NCBI GenBank assembly: GCA_020686985.1
Contig: JAJEPU010000004.1
Coordinates: forward strand, 1-64,000
From: Brotaphodocola catenula
GTDB taxonomy: Bacteria > Bacillota > Clostridia > Lachnospirales > Lachnospiraceae
DNA: 64,000 nucleotides
Direction: 5' to 3'
Shown here: positions 51,764 through 60,235 of the stretch, in pieces
Layout of the letters: every line of letters begins with the position of its first letter
How positions within the stretch are numbered: the stretch's first letter is position 1
The notes under the pieces: generated by a model
Told to the model about the DNA's origin: nothing
The model's input: only the letters and a program-made list of their open reading frames with translations
Database searches by the model: none
Made by a program: the position numbers and the translations under genes

Positions 51764-52960
51764 ATGGCAGAAAAGACATTTAAGCGGGCTTTTGTGATTG
51801 TACTGGATTCTCTTGGAATTGGAAATGCGAAAGATGCAGGAGAGTATCACGATGCAGGAACCGACACGCTCGGTCACATCTCGGATACGGTGGAGACCCT
51901 GGATATTCCGAATCTTCAGAAACTTGGACTGGCAAATCTTCACCCATTGCGCCAGGTTCCAAAGGCAGATCATCCGCTTGCCTACTATGCGCGGATGAAT
52001 GAGGCGAGCCACGGCAAGGATACGATGACCGGACACTGGGAGATGATGGGATTAAAGACGGTAAAGCCGTTTATTACATTTACGGATCACGGATTTCCGC
52101 CGGAACTGATCGCAGAGCTTGAAAAGCGCACCGGTCACAAGGTGATCGGAAATAAGAGTGCGAGCGGAACGGCAATCCTCGATGAGCTCGGTGAGGAAGA
52201 GATTGCGACTGGTCATATGATCGTTTACACTTCGGCAGATTCTGTGCTTCAGATTTGTGGAAATGAGGAGACGTTTGGTCTTCAGGAACTCTATCGTTGC
52301 TGTGAGATTGCGAGAGAGCTGACGATGAAGGATGAGTGGAAGGTTGGACGAGTGATTGCCCGTCCGTATGTCGGAAAGAAGAAAGGCGAGTTCAAGCGTA
52401 CAAGCAACCGTCACGATTATGCGGTTCCGCCGTTTGGGGAGACTGCGCTTGATGCACTCAAGGAAACCGGACTCGATGTGATTTCTGTGGGTAAGATCAA
52501 CGATATTTTTGTCGGACATGGAATCACCGAAGCCTTTCACTCGAACAGTTCGGTTCATGGAATGGAGCAGACGATTGAGATTGCAAAAGAGGATTTCCAC
52601 GGACTCTGCTTTGTCAATCTCGTAGATTTCGATGCACTCTGGGGTCATCGCAGAAATCCGGTCGGTTATGCGCAGGAAATCGAAAGATTTGACAAGAAGC
52701 TCGGAGAACTGCTTCCTCTGCTCGGTGAGGATGATCTGCTGATTCTGACCGCAGATCACGGAAATGATCCGACTTACACGGGAACGGATCACACGAGAGA
52801 GCAGGTTCCGCTTGTGATTTATTCCAAGGGATTTGAGGAAAGCGGAGAGCTTCCGGAGACGAACACATTTGCAGTCATCGGCGCGACGATTGCGGATTAC
52901 TTTGGCGTGAAGATGCCGGAGGGAACGATTGGAACTTCGATTCGTGAGGAACTCAAATAA
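51764..52960 (+). CDS. deoB: Phosphopentomutase
   Basis: DeoB interconverts (deoxy)ribose 1- and 5-phosphate, feeding DeoC. The 398 residues belong to the alkaline-phosphatase superfamily: [15 protein letters not shown] (first metal Asp), [15 protein letters not shown] (nucleophile Thr), and [19 protein letters not shown] (metal Asp/His). The ATG at 51764 has GGAGG nine bases before; the ATG at 51755 abuts that site and is less likely. It is the last gene of the salvage unit. Confidence 0.95.
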   Translation: MAEKTFKRAFVIVLDSLGIGNAKDAGEYHDAGTDTLGHISDTVETLDIPNLQKLGLANLHPLRQVPKADHPLAYYARMNEASHGKDTMTGHWEMMGLKTVKPFITFTDHGFPPELIAELEKRTGHKVIGNKSASGTAILDELGEEEIATGHMIVYTSADSVLQICGNEETFGLQELYRCCEIARELTMKDEWKVGRVIARPYVGKKKGEFKRTSNRHDYAVPPFGETALDALKETGLDVISVGKINDIFVGHGITEAFHSNSSVHGMEQTIEIAKEDFHGLCFVNLVDFDALWGHRRNPVGYAQEIERFDKKLGELLPLLGEDDLLILTADHGNDPTYTGTDHTREQVPLVIYSKGFEESGELPETNTFAVIGATIADYFGVKMPEGTIGTSIREELK

Positions 52961-53190
52961 AGGAAAAGTTGAAAAGTTGAGAAAAAAACAGTGGAATCCG
53001 TGACGAGAATGTGCTAAACTGTGCTCTGTGAAAATTTTGTCTATCAGAATCGCAGATGAATGAGATTGAGACTAGCTGTGATTTTCTGTACAGGTTTTGT
53101 CTCTGTTTTGAGCAGGGGATTATTTAAAAACAGGATGATATAGAAGATAGAAGTAAGAAGTAGAAGCAGAGAAACAGGAGAGTGAGAACG

Positions 53191-53748
53191 ATGGAACATA
53201 AGGCATGGCATCATTTTCTGACAATCACACAGCACAAGATTCTGGTGATGGAGAACTGTTTTCGGGTGGGACTTTACCGGCAGGGATTGCTCCATGATCT
53301 GTCGAAGTACAGCCCGACGGAATTCTTGACAGGAGTTCGCTATTATCAGGGAACCCGTAGTCCGAATGCAGCGGAGCGTGATGAAAAAGGATATTCTTCC
53401 GCATGGCTTCACCATAAGGGAAGAAATAAGCATCATTTTGAGTATTGGATTGATTTTTCTAAGACAGCCGGTGGAATGGCAGGTTGCAAGATGCCGGTCA
53501 ACTATCTCGTCGAGATGGTGATGGATCGAATTGCGGCCTGCCGGGTTTACCGGGGAAAAGATTATACGAGTGCATCGCCGTGGGAGTATTATCAGCATGA
53601 GATGCCGTATCTGGATGGGTATATGCATCCGGACACAAAAGCTGAGCTGGAAAAAATTCTGATTATGTTGCGCGACCAGGGCGAGAGGAAGGCATTTTCT
53701 TATATGCGTTATCTTTTGAAGCAGGGAGATTACCGGGTTAAAAAGTAA
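53191..53748 (+). CDS. DUF5662 family protein
   Basis: The 185-residue protein has no membrane segment. It contains many His and Asp/Glu residues in conserved places: HHFLTITQHKILVMENCF, GLLHDLSKYSPTEF and HHKGRNKHHFEYW. The pattern recalls HD-type hydrolases, and the family is DUF5662. No reaction is known. AGGAG lies ten bases before the ATG; a GTG three codons earlier is less likely. Confidence 0.8.
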   Translation: MEHKAWHHFLTITQHKILVMENCFRVGLYRQGLLHDLSKYSPTEFLTGVRYYQGTRSPNAAERDEKGYSSAWLHHKGRNKHHFEYWIDFSKTAGGMAGCKMPVNYLVEMVMDRIAACRVYRGKDYTSASPWEYYQHEMPYLDGYMHPDTKAELEKILIMLRDQGERKAFSYMRYLLKQGDYRVKK

Positions 53749-53816
53749 TCTGGATTTGAGACTTTTCGGGCATCTGGGTATTTGCATATTTGTATCTTGT
53801 ATCTGATCAGGAACCG

Positions 53817-54059
53817 TTAATCATTTGAGGAATCTGAATCAGTGAAAACGTCGCAAAAATACGGATAAAGTTCTGCATAAGATTCGAGTTCTGCTTCTGA
53901 CTGTGGAAGAAATGGGATCAGTCCCGTGCAGTCAGTTGCAGAGCACGATTGAAAATCAAGTTCGTCGAGAGCGGACGAGTTCACCTCACATCGATAGGGA
54001 TCCGGGTCATGGTTCCTTTTTTTGTTTTGGAAATCATTTGGCTGGTTATTTTTAGGCAT
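53817..54059 (-). CDS. Small acidic protein, unknown
   Basis: An 80-residue soluble protein: a basic polar N-terminus (about 1-24) and an acidic C-terminal part with the sequence SCSATDCTGLIPFLPQSE and several Tyr residues. GGGGA lies before the ATG at 54059. A longer frame to 54209 lacks a site. I recall similar short Lachnospiraceae proteins with a DCTGLIP motif but cannot name a family. No catalytic motif. Confidence 0.55.
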   Translation of the reverse strand: MPKNNQPNDFQNKKRNHDPDPYRCEVNSSALDELDFQSCSATDCTGLIPFLPQSEAELESYAELYPYFCDVFTDSDSSND

Positions 54060-54186
54060 TAGAAAATCCCCTTTCTTTTTGTGAATGCTAGGTTGCTTAT
54101 TTTTTCTTGTGGCAAGTATAGCATTCACTTGAGTGGGGGATTTTATGCGAAGTATTGGTATGGATTGTATGATTTTATTTGGCAGG

Positions 54187-54262
54187 GCGCCGACGGCAGA
54201 AAAAGTCATGCAAACTCGTTCTCACTCCGGGTTTGTCTGCACTTTTCTGCCTTACATCGCGC
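54187..54262. repeat. Structured intergenic repeat, family C, copy 1
   Basis: A 24-bp near-perfect hairpin (GGCAGAAAAAGT..GCAAACTCG with CGGGTTTGT..GCACTTTTCTGCC). Its left half matches the reverse complement of 55365-55419. It lies between the small acidic protein and the YdjM-like gene, both on the minus strand. Confidence 0.6.
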
Positions 54263-54348
54263 GAGGTTGAGTCAATCGAAAGTAAAAGAAAAACGATTAG
54301 AAATATTTTTATGGAATTTATTCAGGTATTGTAAAAGTTTTTTCTCTT

Positions 54349-54987
54349 TTATGGAAAGAGAAAGGCAAGAATCAGCGATGCAAAGCGTCTGATTGGAACC
54401 GAGGTAATAACCAGAAAAACGGTTGCCACATTTCCAACGATCAGTAAGAGACGATTTACAGCGCCCTGAGAGGAGCACAGGCGCAGGCAAAATCCCTTTT
54501 TCATCGGCCAGAAAAGTTTTTCCTGACGGAAATTAAATATATCCAGCAGAAGATGAGAGAGAAAACCGACGCCAAAGTACGGAGCCGCATCCGGATAAAT
54601 GACATCCATGCAGGCGGTCAGCATAATCATTGCCGGAAAAGAGTGCATAAATGAACGGTGTGGTTGTCTGGAACCGTAGGCACAGATCATAAGAAATGCC
54701 ATTAAACCGGTCAACAGGCGGGAGACACTGCTGTTTTGCATCAGGCTGTCATAAACTCCAAGACGAAAACGATAATCGATGAAAATGACGATGGAAGTTA
54801 CCGCAATCGTGGCAGTCATGATTTTATCGGCTCCCTGGTGAGCCTGTGAAGTACCGCAATCGATGTCACTGATCATCCCCCCGACTGCCGCTGCCGCCGT
54901 TCCGGTGATAAGAACGGGAAGAGTCTGCGGTTGTAAAATAGCCAGGGCAGATGCCATTCCGACTGCAAAGTGAGTTTTTCCTAACAT
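54349..54987 (-). CDS. YdjM-type membrane-bound metal-dependent hydrolase-like protein
   Basis: A 212-residue membrane protein with five or six hydrophobic segments. MLGKTHFAVGMA, the ISDIDC stretch, QPHRSFMHSFPAM and GFLSHLLLDIFN contain the conserved His/Asp residues of the DUF457/YdjM (LexA-regulated membrane hydrolase) family. The substrate is unknown. The ribosome site before 54987 is AAAGGAAC. Confidence 0.8.
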   Translation of the reverse strand: MLGKTHFAVGMASALAILQPQTLPVLITGTAAAAVGGMISDIDCGTSQAHQGADKIMTATIAVTSIVIFIDYRFRLGVYDSLMQNSSVSRLLTGLMAFLMICAYGSRQPHRSFMHSFPAMIMLTACMDVIYPDAAPYFGVGFLSHLLLDIFNFRQEKLFWPMKKGFCLRLCSSQGAVNRLLLIVGNVATVFLVITSVPIRRFASLILAFLFP

Positions 54988-55212
54988 TTGTAAAGTTCCT
55001 TTCCAAAATCTGTATATCTAAAATACTTTTATTTCTAGGGTGTAAGATGAAAAGCTAAATATTAAACTTTCATTATAGTCCATCCCATAGCTGAAGGAGT
55101 GGGGTTTTCACATATTTGTTGTAAAGTGGTAGAGACTATCATATCAGAAAATACAGAAAAAGACGAGAACTTTAAAAAAACAGACTTGAAAAATTAAGAT
55201 ATTCAGAAATAT

Positions 55213-55266
55213 AAAAAACTGTGAAAACTCAGAGATTAAAAACAATCTGGTTTCTCACAGTTTTTT
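55213..55266. terminator. Bidirectional terminator below pyrG
   Basis: AAAAAACTGTGA and TCACAGTTTTTT flank an inner AGATT-AAAAAC-AATCT stem. On the minus strand the T-run follows the stem, so it ends pyrG transcripts. Confidence 0.8.
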
Positions 55267-55282
55267 GGTTAGACAGATAACA

Positions 55283-55419
55283 GCTCCGACGGGCGGGAAA
55301 GATTCTGCAAACCCGTGTGAGACGTCGGTGCTTAGGTCGCGTACTTTGCGACCTTATGCACCGCTACGTCGAACCCGGAGCGAGAGCGAGTTTGCAGAAC
55401 TTTACTCGCCTGTCGGAGC
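55283..55419. repeat. Large structured palindrome, family C, copy 2
   Basis: A 137-base imperfect palindrome: GCTCCGAC at 55283 pairs with GTCGGAGC at 55412. Inside are paired TTCTGCAAAC/GTTTGCAGAA, GACGT/ACGTC, CGGTGC/GCACCG and GGTCGC/GCGACC. Its right half matches the repeat at 54187. It starts eight bases past the pyrG stop codon. The 54988-55427 gap otherwise holds only the terminator. Confidence 0.65.
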
Positions 55420-55427
55420 GTAAAGTA

Positions 55428-57038
55428 TTAGATCTCTCCAGCCTTCTTCAAAGAAGCCTCAACAAATCCACGGAACAGCGGATGTGGGCGGTTCGGGCGG
55501 GATTTCAGCTCCGGATGTGCCTGGGTTGCGATGAACCACGGATGAGACGGGATCTCGATCATCTCAACGATACGTCCGTCTGGGGAAATTCCGGAGAGCA
55601 TCATGCCATTCTCCTGAAGAACGGTGCGGTAATCGTTGTTGACCTCATAGCGATGACGATGACGCTCATGAATCGTCTCCTCACCGTAGAGCTGGTATGC
55701 CTTCGACTCCTTATTCAGAACACACGGATAGGAGCCGAGACGTAAGGTTCCGCCGATATCCTCAATACCATTCTGGTCAGGCATCAGGTGGATGACCGGA
55801 TGAACCGTGGACGGGTCAAGCTCTGCACTGTGCGCATCGCTGTAGCCGACTACATCGCGGGCAAATTCAACGATTGAGAGCTGCATTCCGAGACACAGAC
55901 CGAGGAACGGAATGTTGTTCTCACGCGCGTACTGGATCGCAAGGATCTTTCCATCGATTCCCCGGGAACCAAATCCGCCCGGAACAAGGATTCCGCTGAC
56001 ATCGCCGAGAATCTCACCGACATTCTCTTTTGTTACAGTCTCAGAATCTACCCATTTGATATGAACCTCTGCATGGTTTGCAACACCGCCGTGTTTCAAA
56101 GCCTCGACGACAGAGATGTAAGCGTCATGAAGCTGAGTGTACTTTCCGACAAGGGCAACGGTCACCTCATGCTCCGGATGCTTCCAAGCGTCGATCATTG
56201 CGCGCCACTCCGTCAGATCCGGCTCCGGACACTCAAGCTGGAGACACTGGCAGGCAACCTCAGCGAGATGCTCCTTCTCCATTGCAAGCGGTGCCTCATA
56301 GAGAACTTCGACATCGAGGTTCTGAAGAACGTGGGTCTTCGGAACATTACAGAACAGAGCGATCTTACTGCGGATCGAGTCGTCAAGAGGATGTTCGCTA
56401 CGGCAGACAAGGATATCCGGCCAGATTCCCATGCTCTGAAGATCCTTTACGCTTGCCTGGGTCGGCTTTGTTTTTAACTCGCCGGAGGCCTTGAGGTAAG
56501 GAATCAGGGTGACATGGATCAGAATTGCATTCTCATGACCGACCTCATGCTGGAACTGACGGATTGCCTCAAGGAACGGCTGGCTCTCGATATCTCCGAC
56601 AGTACCGCCGACCTCAATGATTGCGATTTCGGTCTCGTTCGTGGAGTAGTTGCGGTGGAACCGGCTCTTGATTTCATTTGTGATGTGGGGGATAACCTGT
56701 ACGGTGCCTCCGCCGAAATCTCCGCGACGCTCTTTCTGAAGAACGCTCCAGTATACTTTACCTGTGGTGACATTGGAGTTCTTGGTCAGGCTCTCATCAA
56801 TAAAACGCTCATAGTGACCGAGATCGAGATCGGTCTCTGCGCCGTCGTCGGTGACGAATACTTCACCGTGCTGAACCGGGTTCATGGTGCCCGGGTCGAT
56901 GTTGATGTAAGGATCAAACTTCTGCATGGTTACCTTGTAACCGCGGGCTTTCAAAAGACGGCCGAGGGATGCGGCGGTAATTCCTTTTCCCAAACCGGAG
57001 ACAACGCCTCCGGTGACAAAAACGTACTTAACTGGCAT
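55428..57038 (-). CDS. pyrG: CTP synthase
   Basis: The 536-residue enzyme makes CTP from UTP, ATP and glutamine. The N-terminal synthetase domain (1-267) opens with [17 protein letters not shown]. The C-terminal glutaminase domain has [23 protein letters not shown] (catalytic Cys) and the final HPE triad in TQAHPELKS. The start follows AAGGAGG with ten bases. A 22-codon upstream extension is not supported. Its transcript leader is about 200 bases (see the promoter entry). Confidence 0.97.
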   Translation of the reverse strand: MPVKYVFVTGGVVSGLGKGITAASLGRLLKARGYKVTMQKFDPYINIDPGTMNPVQHGEVFVTDDGAETDLDLGHYERFIDESLTKNSNVTTGKVYWSVLQKERRGDFGGGTVQVIPHITNEIKSRFHRNYSTNETEIAIIEVGGTVGDIESQPFLEAIRQFQHEVGHENAILIHVTLIPYLKASGELKTKPTQASVKDLQSMGIWPDILVCRSEHPLDDSIRSKIALFCNVPKTHVLQNLDVEVLYEAPLAMEKEHLAEVACQCLQLECPEPDLTEWRAMIDAWKHPEHEVTVALVGKYTQLHDAYISVVEALKHGGVANHAEVHIKWVDSETVTKENVGEILGDVSGILVPGGFGSRGIDGKILAIQYARENNIPFLGLCLGMQLSIVEFARDVVGYSDAHSAELDPSTVHPVIHLMPDQNGIEDIGGTLRLGSYPCVLNKESKAYQLYGEETIHERHRHRYEVNNDYRTVLQENGMMLSGISPDGRIVEMIEIPSHPWFIATQAHPELKSRPNRPHPLFRGFVEASLKKAGEI

Positions 57039-57242
57039 GACTGTGAAACCTCCTTTTTCATTGTGCATGTACTTCCAAAGTCTCAAAATAAAGTCAAATC
57101 TCAAAAAATTTAAGATTTCAAATGAAAAACAAATATGAAATGAAAAATAAATATTAAGAGATTAGATAAAAGGAGATTGGGGAAGTACATAATCATGTGG
57201 GGATAATTCTATAAAAATGACTTCCGTAAAAATAACTTGTAC

Positions 57243-57271
57243 ATTATACATCTCTCAATCACAGAAATCCA
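57243..57271 (-). promoter_or_regulatory. Possible pyrG promoter
   Basis: On the minus strand TATAAT (57243-57248) is preceded by TGGATT at 17 bases. The roughly 200-base leader to the ATG is AU-rich, with no clear attenuator or pyrimidine-sensing structure that I can show. Together with the ftsH promoter it fills the 57039-57403 gap. Confidence 0.4.
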
Positions 57272-57309
57272 GAGGTATTTGAAAAAAGTTATTTTTTTAA
57301 GTGCGCGCC

Positions 57310-57338
57310 TTGATTTCTAGGAAAACAGCCATTATAAT
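57310..57338 (+). promoter_or_regulatory. Promoter of ftsH
   Basis: TTGATT (57310-57315), 17-base spacer, TATAAT (57333-57338), about 65 bases before the start codon. Confidence 0.65.
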
Positions 57339-57403
57339 GAGAACAGTTGCGCCAAAAAAGGGAGGCAAACAGACAAAAAAGAACAGGAGAACTTGCCTGA
57401 ATT

Positions 57404-59449
57404 ATGGACAAAAAAACAAACAACGGCTCTGAGGGAAATGGAAAATTACCGAAGGGTCAGCTTTTGCTTATCCTGATTGCAGTTCTGGTGACACTCTTTT
57501 CCGCAAATCTGATGCGGAGCTATATGATGAGCAAGAGCCAGAAAGAGATCAGCTACGATGCCTTCATCCGGGACGTGGATGATGGGCAGATTGAGTCTGT
57601 GACGGTGAGAAGCACGCAGATTCAGCTTCAGTATAAAAAGGATTCTGAAAAATACAATCCGGTGATTCAGTATTACACGATTCCGATGAATGATCTTCAG
57701 TTGACAGATCGTCTCTATGAGCACGGAGTCAAGATGAAGCGGGAACTTCAGGATACGACAGCGATGATTGAGACAATCATCAACTTGATTTTCCCGATCG
57801 CTCTGTTTGCGATGCTGATGTTTTTCATGTCAAAGCGCATGGGCGGTGTCGGAAAGAGCACGGCGAAAGTGTACATGGAGAAAGAGACCGGAGTGACATT
57901 TGCGGATGTCGCGGGAGAGGATGAGGCGAAGGAGTCCTTGGTGGAACTGGTGGATTTCCTTCACAATCCGGCGAAATACACGAAAATCGGCGCAAAACTG
58001 CCAAAGGGAGCGTTGCTTGTCGGACCTCCTGGAACTGGAAAAACTTTGCTTGCAAAAGCAGTGGCAGGAGAGGCAAAGGTTCCGTTCTACTTCCTTTCCG
58101 GATCAGATTTTATGGAACTCTATGTCGGTGTCGGAGCATCGAGAGTCAGAAGCCTGTTTAAGCAGGCACAGCAGACAGCTCCGTGTATCATCTTTATCGA
58201 TGAGATCGATTCCATCGGAAGAAGCAGAGGCGGTTACGGCGGAAGCGATTCCGAGCAGCAGCAGACGCTCAACCAGATGCTCTCGGAGATGGACGGAATG
58301 GATTCGTCAAAGGGACTCCTCGTTCTTGCGGCGACAAACCGTCCGGAAGTGCTTGATCCGGCTCTCCTTCGTCCGGGTCGTTTTGACCGTCGCGTGATCG
58401 TGGACAAACCGGATCTGAAAGGACGGACCGAGATTCTTCAGGTTCATGCGAAAAATGTCTCCCTCGATGAGACTGTGGATCTTCCGGCGATTGCGCTTGC
58501 AACCTCCGGGGCAGTTGGTTCGGATCTTGCAAATATGATCAACGAGGCAGCGATTCTTGCCGTGAAGAATGGACGAAATGCCGTCTGCCAGAAGGATTTG
58601 TTCGAGGCGGTTGAGGTCGTTCTCGTCGGCAAGGAGAAGAAAGATCGTGTTCTGAGCAGGGAGGAGAGACGGATTGTCTCTTACCATGAGGTCGGACACG
58701 CGCTTGTCAGCGCACTCCAGAAAGACGCAGAACCGGTGCAGAAGATCACGATTGTTCCGCGAACAATGGGAGCGCTCGGCTATGTGATGCATGTGCCGGA
58801 GGAAGAGAAGTACTTAAACAGCAAGAAAGAGATCCAGGCGATGCTCGTCGGATATCTTGGAGGACGTGCCGCAGAGGAGATTGTGTTTGATTCTGTGACA
58901 ACCGGTGCATCAAACGATATTGAGCAGGCGACAAAACTTGCGCGTGCGATGGTAACGCAGTATGGAATGTCCGAGAAATTCGGTCTGATGGGACTTGCCT
59001 CTCAGGAGAACCGGTATCTCGACGGACGTGTTGTCATGAACTGTGGAGATGCGACGGTAGCGGAAGTCGACAAAGAGGTGATGCGGATTCTCGATGAGGC
59101 TTACGAGGAGGCAAAACGCCTTCTGCGAGAGAATCGGGATGTGATGGATCAGATCGCAGAATTTTTGATCGAGAAAGAGACGATCACCGGAAAAGAGTTT
59201 ATGCAGATTTTCCGCAGATGCAAGGGAATTCCGGAGCCGGAGAATCAGCTGACACCGGCAGAAAAACTCGAGCAGGAAACCGAGAAAGAGATTGCCAAGC
59301 AGAATGCTGAGACAGAACTTGCAGGGCAGAATCAGAACGAGGAAATGCAAGAGTTCCCGTCTGCACAAGATGTGAATGGGGATGTGCAGGATGTGCCGAA
59401 GTCGGAAGAGGAAGAGACAAAGCATCAAACAAATTTGGAAGAAGATTGA
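57404..59449 (+). CDS. ftsH: FtsH-type ATP-dependent zinc metalloprotease
   Basis: The 681-residue membrane protease has TM helices at about 18-38 and 123-143 bounding an extracytoplasmic domain. The AAA+ module has Walker A GPPGTGKT (207-214), Walker B IIFIDEID and the SRH ending in LRPGRFDR. The zinc motif is HEVGH (H428-H432), with Val in place of the usual Ala. The C-terminal tail (about 600-681) is long, Glu/Gln-rich and disordered. It degrades misfolded and regulatory membrane proteins. The start has only a weak site (GGAGAACTTGCCTGAATT). It is a single gene, with its own promoter and a terminator downstream. Confidence 0.95.
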   Translation: MDKKTNNGSEGNGKLPKGQLLLILIAVLVTLFSANLMRSYMMSKSQKEISYDAFIRDVDDGQIESVTVRSTQIQLQYKKDSEKYNPVIQYYTIPMNDLQLTDRLYEHGVKMKRELQDTTAMIETIINLIFPIALFAMLMFFMSKRMGGVGKSTAKVYMEKETGVTFADVAGEDEAKESLVELVDFLHNPAKYTKIGAKLPKGALLVGPPGTGKTLLAKAVAGEAKVPFYFLSGSDFMELYVGVGASRVRSLFKQAQQTAPCIIFIDEIDSIGRSRGGYGGSDSEQQQTLNQMLSEMDGMDSSKGLLVLAATNRPEVLDPALLRPGRFDRRVIVDKPDLKGRTEILQVHAKNVSLDETVDLPAIALATSGAVGSDLANMINEAAILAVKNGRNAVCQKDLFEAVEVVLVGKEKKDRVLSREERRIVSYHEVGHALVSALQKDAEPVQKITIVPRTMGALGYVMHVPEEEKYLNSKKEIQAMLVGYLGGRAAEEIVFDSVTTGASNDIEQATKLARAMVTQYGMSEKFGLMGLASQENRYLDGRVVMNCGDATVAEVDKEVMRILDEAYEEAKRLLRENRDVMDQIAEFLIEKETITGKEFMQIFRRCKGIPEPENQLTPAEKLEQETEKEIAKQNAETELAGQNQNEEMQEFPSAQDVNGDVQDVPKSEEEETKHQTNLEED

Positions 59450-59528
59450 CAGGATACAGCAAGATCGATTTCAAATGCTCCAATTACATGAATAGAACGA
59501 TGGATGAAATGAATGAGATTTTGCGTCT

Positions 59529-59589
59529 AAAAAAGCTGGTGAAAAACAGTGAGGTGATCCCTCAGGGATGGTTTTTCATCAGCTTTTTT
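59529..59589. terminator. Bidirectional terminator after ftsH
   Basis: A long stem pairs AAAAAAGCTGGTGAAAAAC with GTTTTTCATCAGCTTTTTT, with GAGG/CCTC-type pairing inside. Both strands end in T-runs, serving ftsH and the convergent gene. Confidence 0.85.
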
Positions 59590-59638
59590 CATTTCACAGA
59601 ATCTCAAATCACAGAATTTTACAGGAATGCCCTGAATT

Positions 59639-60100
59639 TTACAGTCCCGGAAAAAGTGTCTCGGTCGTGGAGACGGAGGCTTTTGCGAGTGCTCTCTCAA
59701 CCGCGCGGATCAGTGCCTGGGAAGTGTATTTCGATTCCTGTGGGTAGGTCAGATTTTTGAGAGACTGGGTTGCGCAGATCTGTCCGCTCAAGTTCTTGGC
59801 AGATGGGGCGACGAGAGGATACATTGCGGACACAGAATCGCTTAATGGGACGAGAGTGACACCGGTGATTTCGACTGCGTCCACGGTGACTTCGACGTTG
59901 ACCTCCTGAGAACCGAGGTGAAGAGCACTCGAGTAGACACCGGGGTGGTAGACGGTTCCTTTGGCGGAGGCTGGAGTATCTTTTTTGGGGCGGAACATAA
60001 TCACAAGCAGAAGGATCAGAAAGATGCCAAAACCGATAAAAACAGCGGTATAAATAATTTCCTTCATGCGGAGAACGACGATTTTTGTTTTGGAACTCAT
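59639..60100 (-). CDS. Membrane-anchored small protein, FMN-binding-domain-like
   Basis: The 153-residue protein has one N-terminal TM segment (about 14-35) and an extracytoplasmic domain. That domain begins GVYSSALHLGSQEVNVEVTVDAVEITGVTLVP, a pattern like FMN-binding domains that carry covalent FMN. TSQALIRAVERALAKAS near the end resembles the closing helix of that fold. The usual covalent-FMN Thr motif is not clear, so flavin binding is uncertain. GGAGG lies eight bases before the ATG. Confidence 0.6.
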   Translation of the reverse strand: MSSKTKIVVLRMKEIIYTAVFIGFGIFLILLLVIMFRPKKDTPASAKGTVYHPGVYSSALHLGSQEVNVEVTVDAVEITGVTLVPLSDSVSAMYPLVAPSAKNLSGQICATQSLKNLTYPQESKYTSQALIRAVERALAKASVSTTETLFPGL

Positions 60101-60235
60101 GGGGGAGACCTCCGGGGATGTTTGATACAGTGTATTCTCCTGCCATTCGTTTTATGATATACTTGAAGCTAGCAGTTTCAATGACGGAAAAACAGAAATA
60201 GATAAAGAAGAGGAAGAAATGGAGAAGACAAGACT

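Noticed and set aside
53100-53190. GTG start three codons earlier for the DUF5662 gene
   Set aside because: The AGGAG spacing fits the ATG at 53191 and not the GTG at 53182.
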